From: an uncultured Rhodoferax sp. | GTDB taxonomy: Bacteria; Pseudomonadota; Gammaproteobacteria; Burkholderiales; Burkholderiaceae_C | Assembly (NCBI GenBank): GCA_936943465.1 | Contig: CAKZJN010000278.1 | Location: forward strand, 1 to 6,234 | DNA length: 6,234 nucleotides | Direction of reading: 5' to 3' | Part shown: positions 5,049-6,234 of the stretch, in pieces | How positions within the stretch are numbered: the stretch's first letter is position 1 | Layout of the letters: each line of letters starts with the position of its first letter | Notes under the pieces: model-generated | Seen by the model: only the letters and a program-made list of their open reading frames with translations | Database searches by the model: none | What the model was told of the DNA's origin: nothing | Program-made: the position numbers and the translations under genes

Positions 5049-5996
5049 TTGAAACCTACCGTAGTCAGCGCCGACGTCCTGTTTGAAGAGTTCCGCTCGA
5101 CCCTGCGCTGGGAATGGGTGGCTGGCTTGGGGGCTTCGGAGCGAAGGTTTGACGAAGTGGCCATTCGGGCGGCCCGTTCCGGTGCTGACCTGGTCGGCTA
5201 CCTGAACTACATCCACCCCTACCGCGTTCAAATTTTGGGCGAGCGTGAAGTGGCGTACATCACCAATGCCGCGCCCGAAGACTGTGCACGCCGGGTATCG
5301 CGCATCGTGACGCTGGAGCCGCCGGTGCTGGTGTTGGCGGACGGGCAAGTGGCTCCACAGGCGCTGATTTCCATGTGCGAGCGGGCGCAGATTCCAATGT
5401 TCTCGACCCATGAGTCGTCGGCCTTTGTGATCGATGTGCTGCGCGCCTACCTGTCCAAGCATTTCGCCGACCGCACCTCCATGCACGGGGTGTTTATTGA
5501 CATTCTGGGCCTGGGCGTGCTGATTACCGGTGAGTCTGGGCTGGGCAAAAGCGAGCTTGGTCTGGAACTGATTTCTCGCGGCAACGGGCTGGTCGCTGAC
5601 GATGCAGTTGACCTGTATCGGATTAACCAAACCACCATTGAAGGGCGCTGCCCGGAGTTGCTGCAAAACCTGCTGGAAGTGCGTGGCATTGGGTTGCTGG
5701 ACATTCGCGCCATTTTTGGCGAGACCGCCGTGCGCCGAAAAATGCGCCTCAAGCTGATCGTGCACCTGGTGCGCCGTGAGACGCTGGAGCGCGAGTACGA
5801 GCGCATTCCTTATGAGCCGCTAACCCAGGATGTGCTCGGTGTGCCGGTGCGCAAGGTGGTGATTCAGGTGGTGGCGGGCCGCAATATTGCGGTGCTGGTG
5901 GAAGCCGCTGTCCGCAACACCATTCTGCAATTGCGCGGTATCGATACCTACCAGGAATTTGTTGAGCGCCACCGCAAGGCGATGGCGAACGGTTGA
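5049..5996 (+). CDS. hprK: HPr kinase/phosphorylase
   Basis: The bifunctional enzyme (315 residues) phosphorylates and dephosphorylates a regulatory serine of HPr or its paralogue, linking energy state to PTS-dependent control. The N-terminal domain spans about 1-130. The C-terminal kinase domain has conserved His146 ([13 protein letters not shown]), Walker A GESGLGKS (161-168), the acidic pair VADDAVDLY (182-190), and the HprK signature [16 protein letters not shown] (209-224). The segment [21 protein letters not shown] (265-285) carries the late conserved basic region. The start is TTG at 5049: the frame holds a stop at 5019-5021 (the ptsN TGA) and no other usable start codon up to 5049, while the family N-terminus aligns here. 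No Shine-Dalgarno is visible and the preceding stretch is C-rich, so translation may depend on coupling to ptsN. The usual neighbour rapZ does not follow. Confidence 0.94.
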   Translation: MKPTVVSADVLFEEFRSTLRWEWVAGLGASERRFDEVAIRAARSGADLVGYLNYIHPYRVQILGEREVAYITNAAPEDCARRVSRIVTLEPPVLVLADGQVAPQALISMCERAQIPMFSTHESSAFVIDVLRAYLSKHFADRTSMHGVFIDILGLGVLITGESGLGKSELGLELISRGNGLVADDAVDLYRINQTTIEGRCPELLQNLLEVRGIGLLDIRAIFGETAVRRKMRLKLIVHLVRRETLEREYERIPYEPLTQDVLGVPVRKVVIQVVAGRNIAVLVEAAVRNTILQLRGIDTYQEFVERHRKAMANG

Positions 5997-6087
5997 CCCC
6001 CACGGTCGCTCACTGCGTGTAGCTTCCTGCCCACCAAGGGGGCCGTGTTTTGCCTAGGGGCGGCCCGTCGGCAAAACTGCGAAGCCC
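5997..6087. repeat. Structured spacer between hprK and fur, candidate dispersed repeat or two-way terminator
   Basis: The spacer is packed with inverted repeats. GTTTTGCC (6047-6054) pairs perfectly with GGCAAAAC (6070-6077), with GGG/CCC (6058-6060 and 6064-6066) nested in the loop. CACGG (6001-6005) pairs with CCGTG (6043-6047), and GCT/AGC (6008-6010, 6021-6023) lies inside that. From memory, C-rich/G-rich intergenic stretches of this kind recur in Comamonadaceae genomes; I cannot test that here. Only one copy is in this window. As a hairpin between convergent genes it may end both transcripts, although neither side has a clean T-run. Confidence 0.4.
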
Positions 6088-6234
6088 TCAACGACTGCGG
6101 TTCGGGCAGTCGGAGCGGTTACAGGTGGCGTACAGGCTGAGGGCGTGGTCGGTAATGGTGAAGCCCTTGGCCTTGGCGACCGCGTGCTGGCGCTTCTCGA
6201 TCTCCGGGTCATAAAACTCTTCCACTTTGCCGCA
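6088..6234 (-). CDS. fur: Ferric uptake regulator Fur, 3' end only (5' part beyond window)
   Basis: The minus strand is open from the right edge to a TGA at 6090-6088 and encodes 48 residues matching the C-terminal dimerisation domain of Fur, the iron-responsive repressor. The first visible residue is a cysteine that aligns with E. coli Fur Cys96, the second cysteine of the CxxC zinc site, in CGKVEEFYDPEIEKRQ. With no gaps, visible Glu13 matches Glu108, His30 (ITDHALSLY) matches His125, and the cysteines of ATCNRSDC match Cys133 and Cys138. All metal ligands expected in this part are therefore present. The protein ends soon after the last cysteine (PNRSR) and lacks the long histidine-rich tail of the E. 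coli protein. The DNA-binding domain, start and promoter lie outside. It converges on hprK with 91 bases between. Other Fur-family members (Zur, PerR) are less likely given this fit. Confidence 0.9.
   Translation of the reverse strand, partial: CGKVEEFYDPEIEKRQHAVAKAKGFTITDHALSLYATCNRSDCPNRSR

Noticed and set aside
4971..5765. 264-codon open frame on the minus strand opposite hprK and ptsN
   Set aside because: It is antisense to two well-recognised genes, composition is rich in His, Gln and Asn as expected of a shadow frame, and no start context or domain is visible.

Overview
The window looks like chromosomal DNA of a betaproteobacterium. The hpf-ptsN-hprK cluster with a convergent fur, the GC-rich codon use and the protein sequences fit Burkholderiales, most likely a Comamonadaceae-type genome. 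That placement is inferred from gene content and remembered homologues, not from a search. All genes look intact except those cut by the window edges (fadD on the left, fur on the right). I see no rRNA or tRNA gene, insertion sequence, phage gene or CRISPR array.

Layout. 1-957 (+) is the C-terminal part of a FadD-type acyl-CoA synthetase. It overlaps by four bases an MTA/SAH nucleosidase gene (954-1706, +). This pair converges on a CorA-type Mg2+ transporter gene (1714-2703, -), with seven bases between the stop codons. Upstream of corA lies a 203-base non-coding stretch (2704-2906) holding a candidate extended -10 promoter and a long hairpin in the corA leader. Behind it, on the same strand, is an AI-2E/PerM-family membrane protein gene (2907-3941, -). 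A divergent control region of about 210 bases (3942-4154) separates that gene from hpf (4155-4484, +), ptsN (4554-5021, +) and hprK (5049-5996, +). hpf ends at a textbook intrinsic terminator. A 91-base structured spacer then separates hprK from the 3' end of fur (6088-6234, -).

How the genes work together. hpf (ribosome hibernation), ptsN (EIIA-Ntr) and hprK (HPr kinase/phosphorylase) form the translation and nitrogen/carbon-regulatory cluster known in many proteobacteria. rpoN, which often precedes hpf, is not present here. fadD-mtnN is a tightly coupled pair of housekeeping enzymes. corA and the AI-2E gene are co-directional but probably separate transcription units.

No wholly new gene system is visible. 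The most interesting signals are in non-coding DNA: a corA leader hairpin (2750-2786) with mutually exclusive alternative pairings that reach the Shine-Dalgarno sequence, a terminator-like hairpin in the hpf leader (4101-4126), and the hairpin-rich spacer after hprK (5997-6087), which may be a dispersed repeat.
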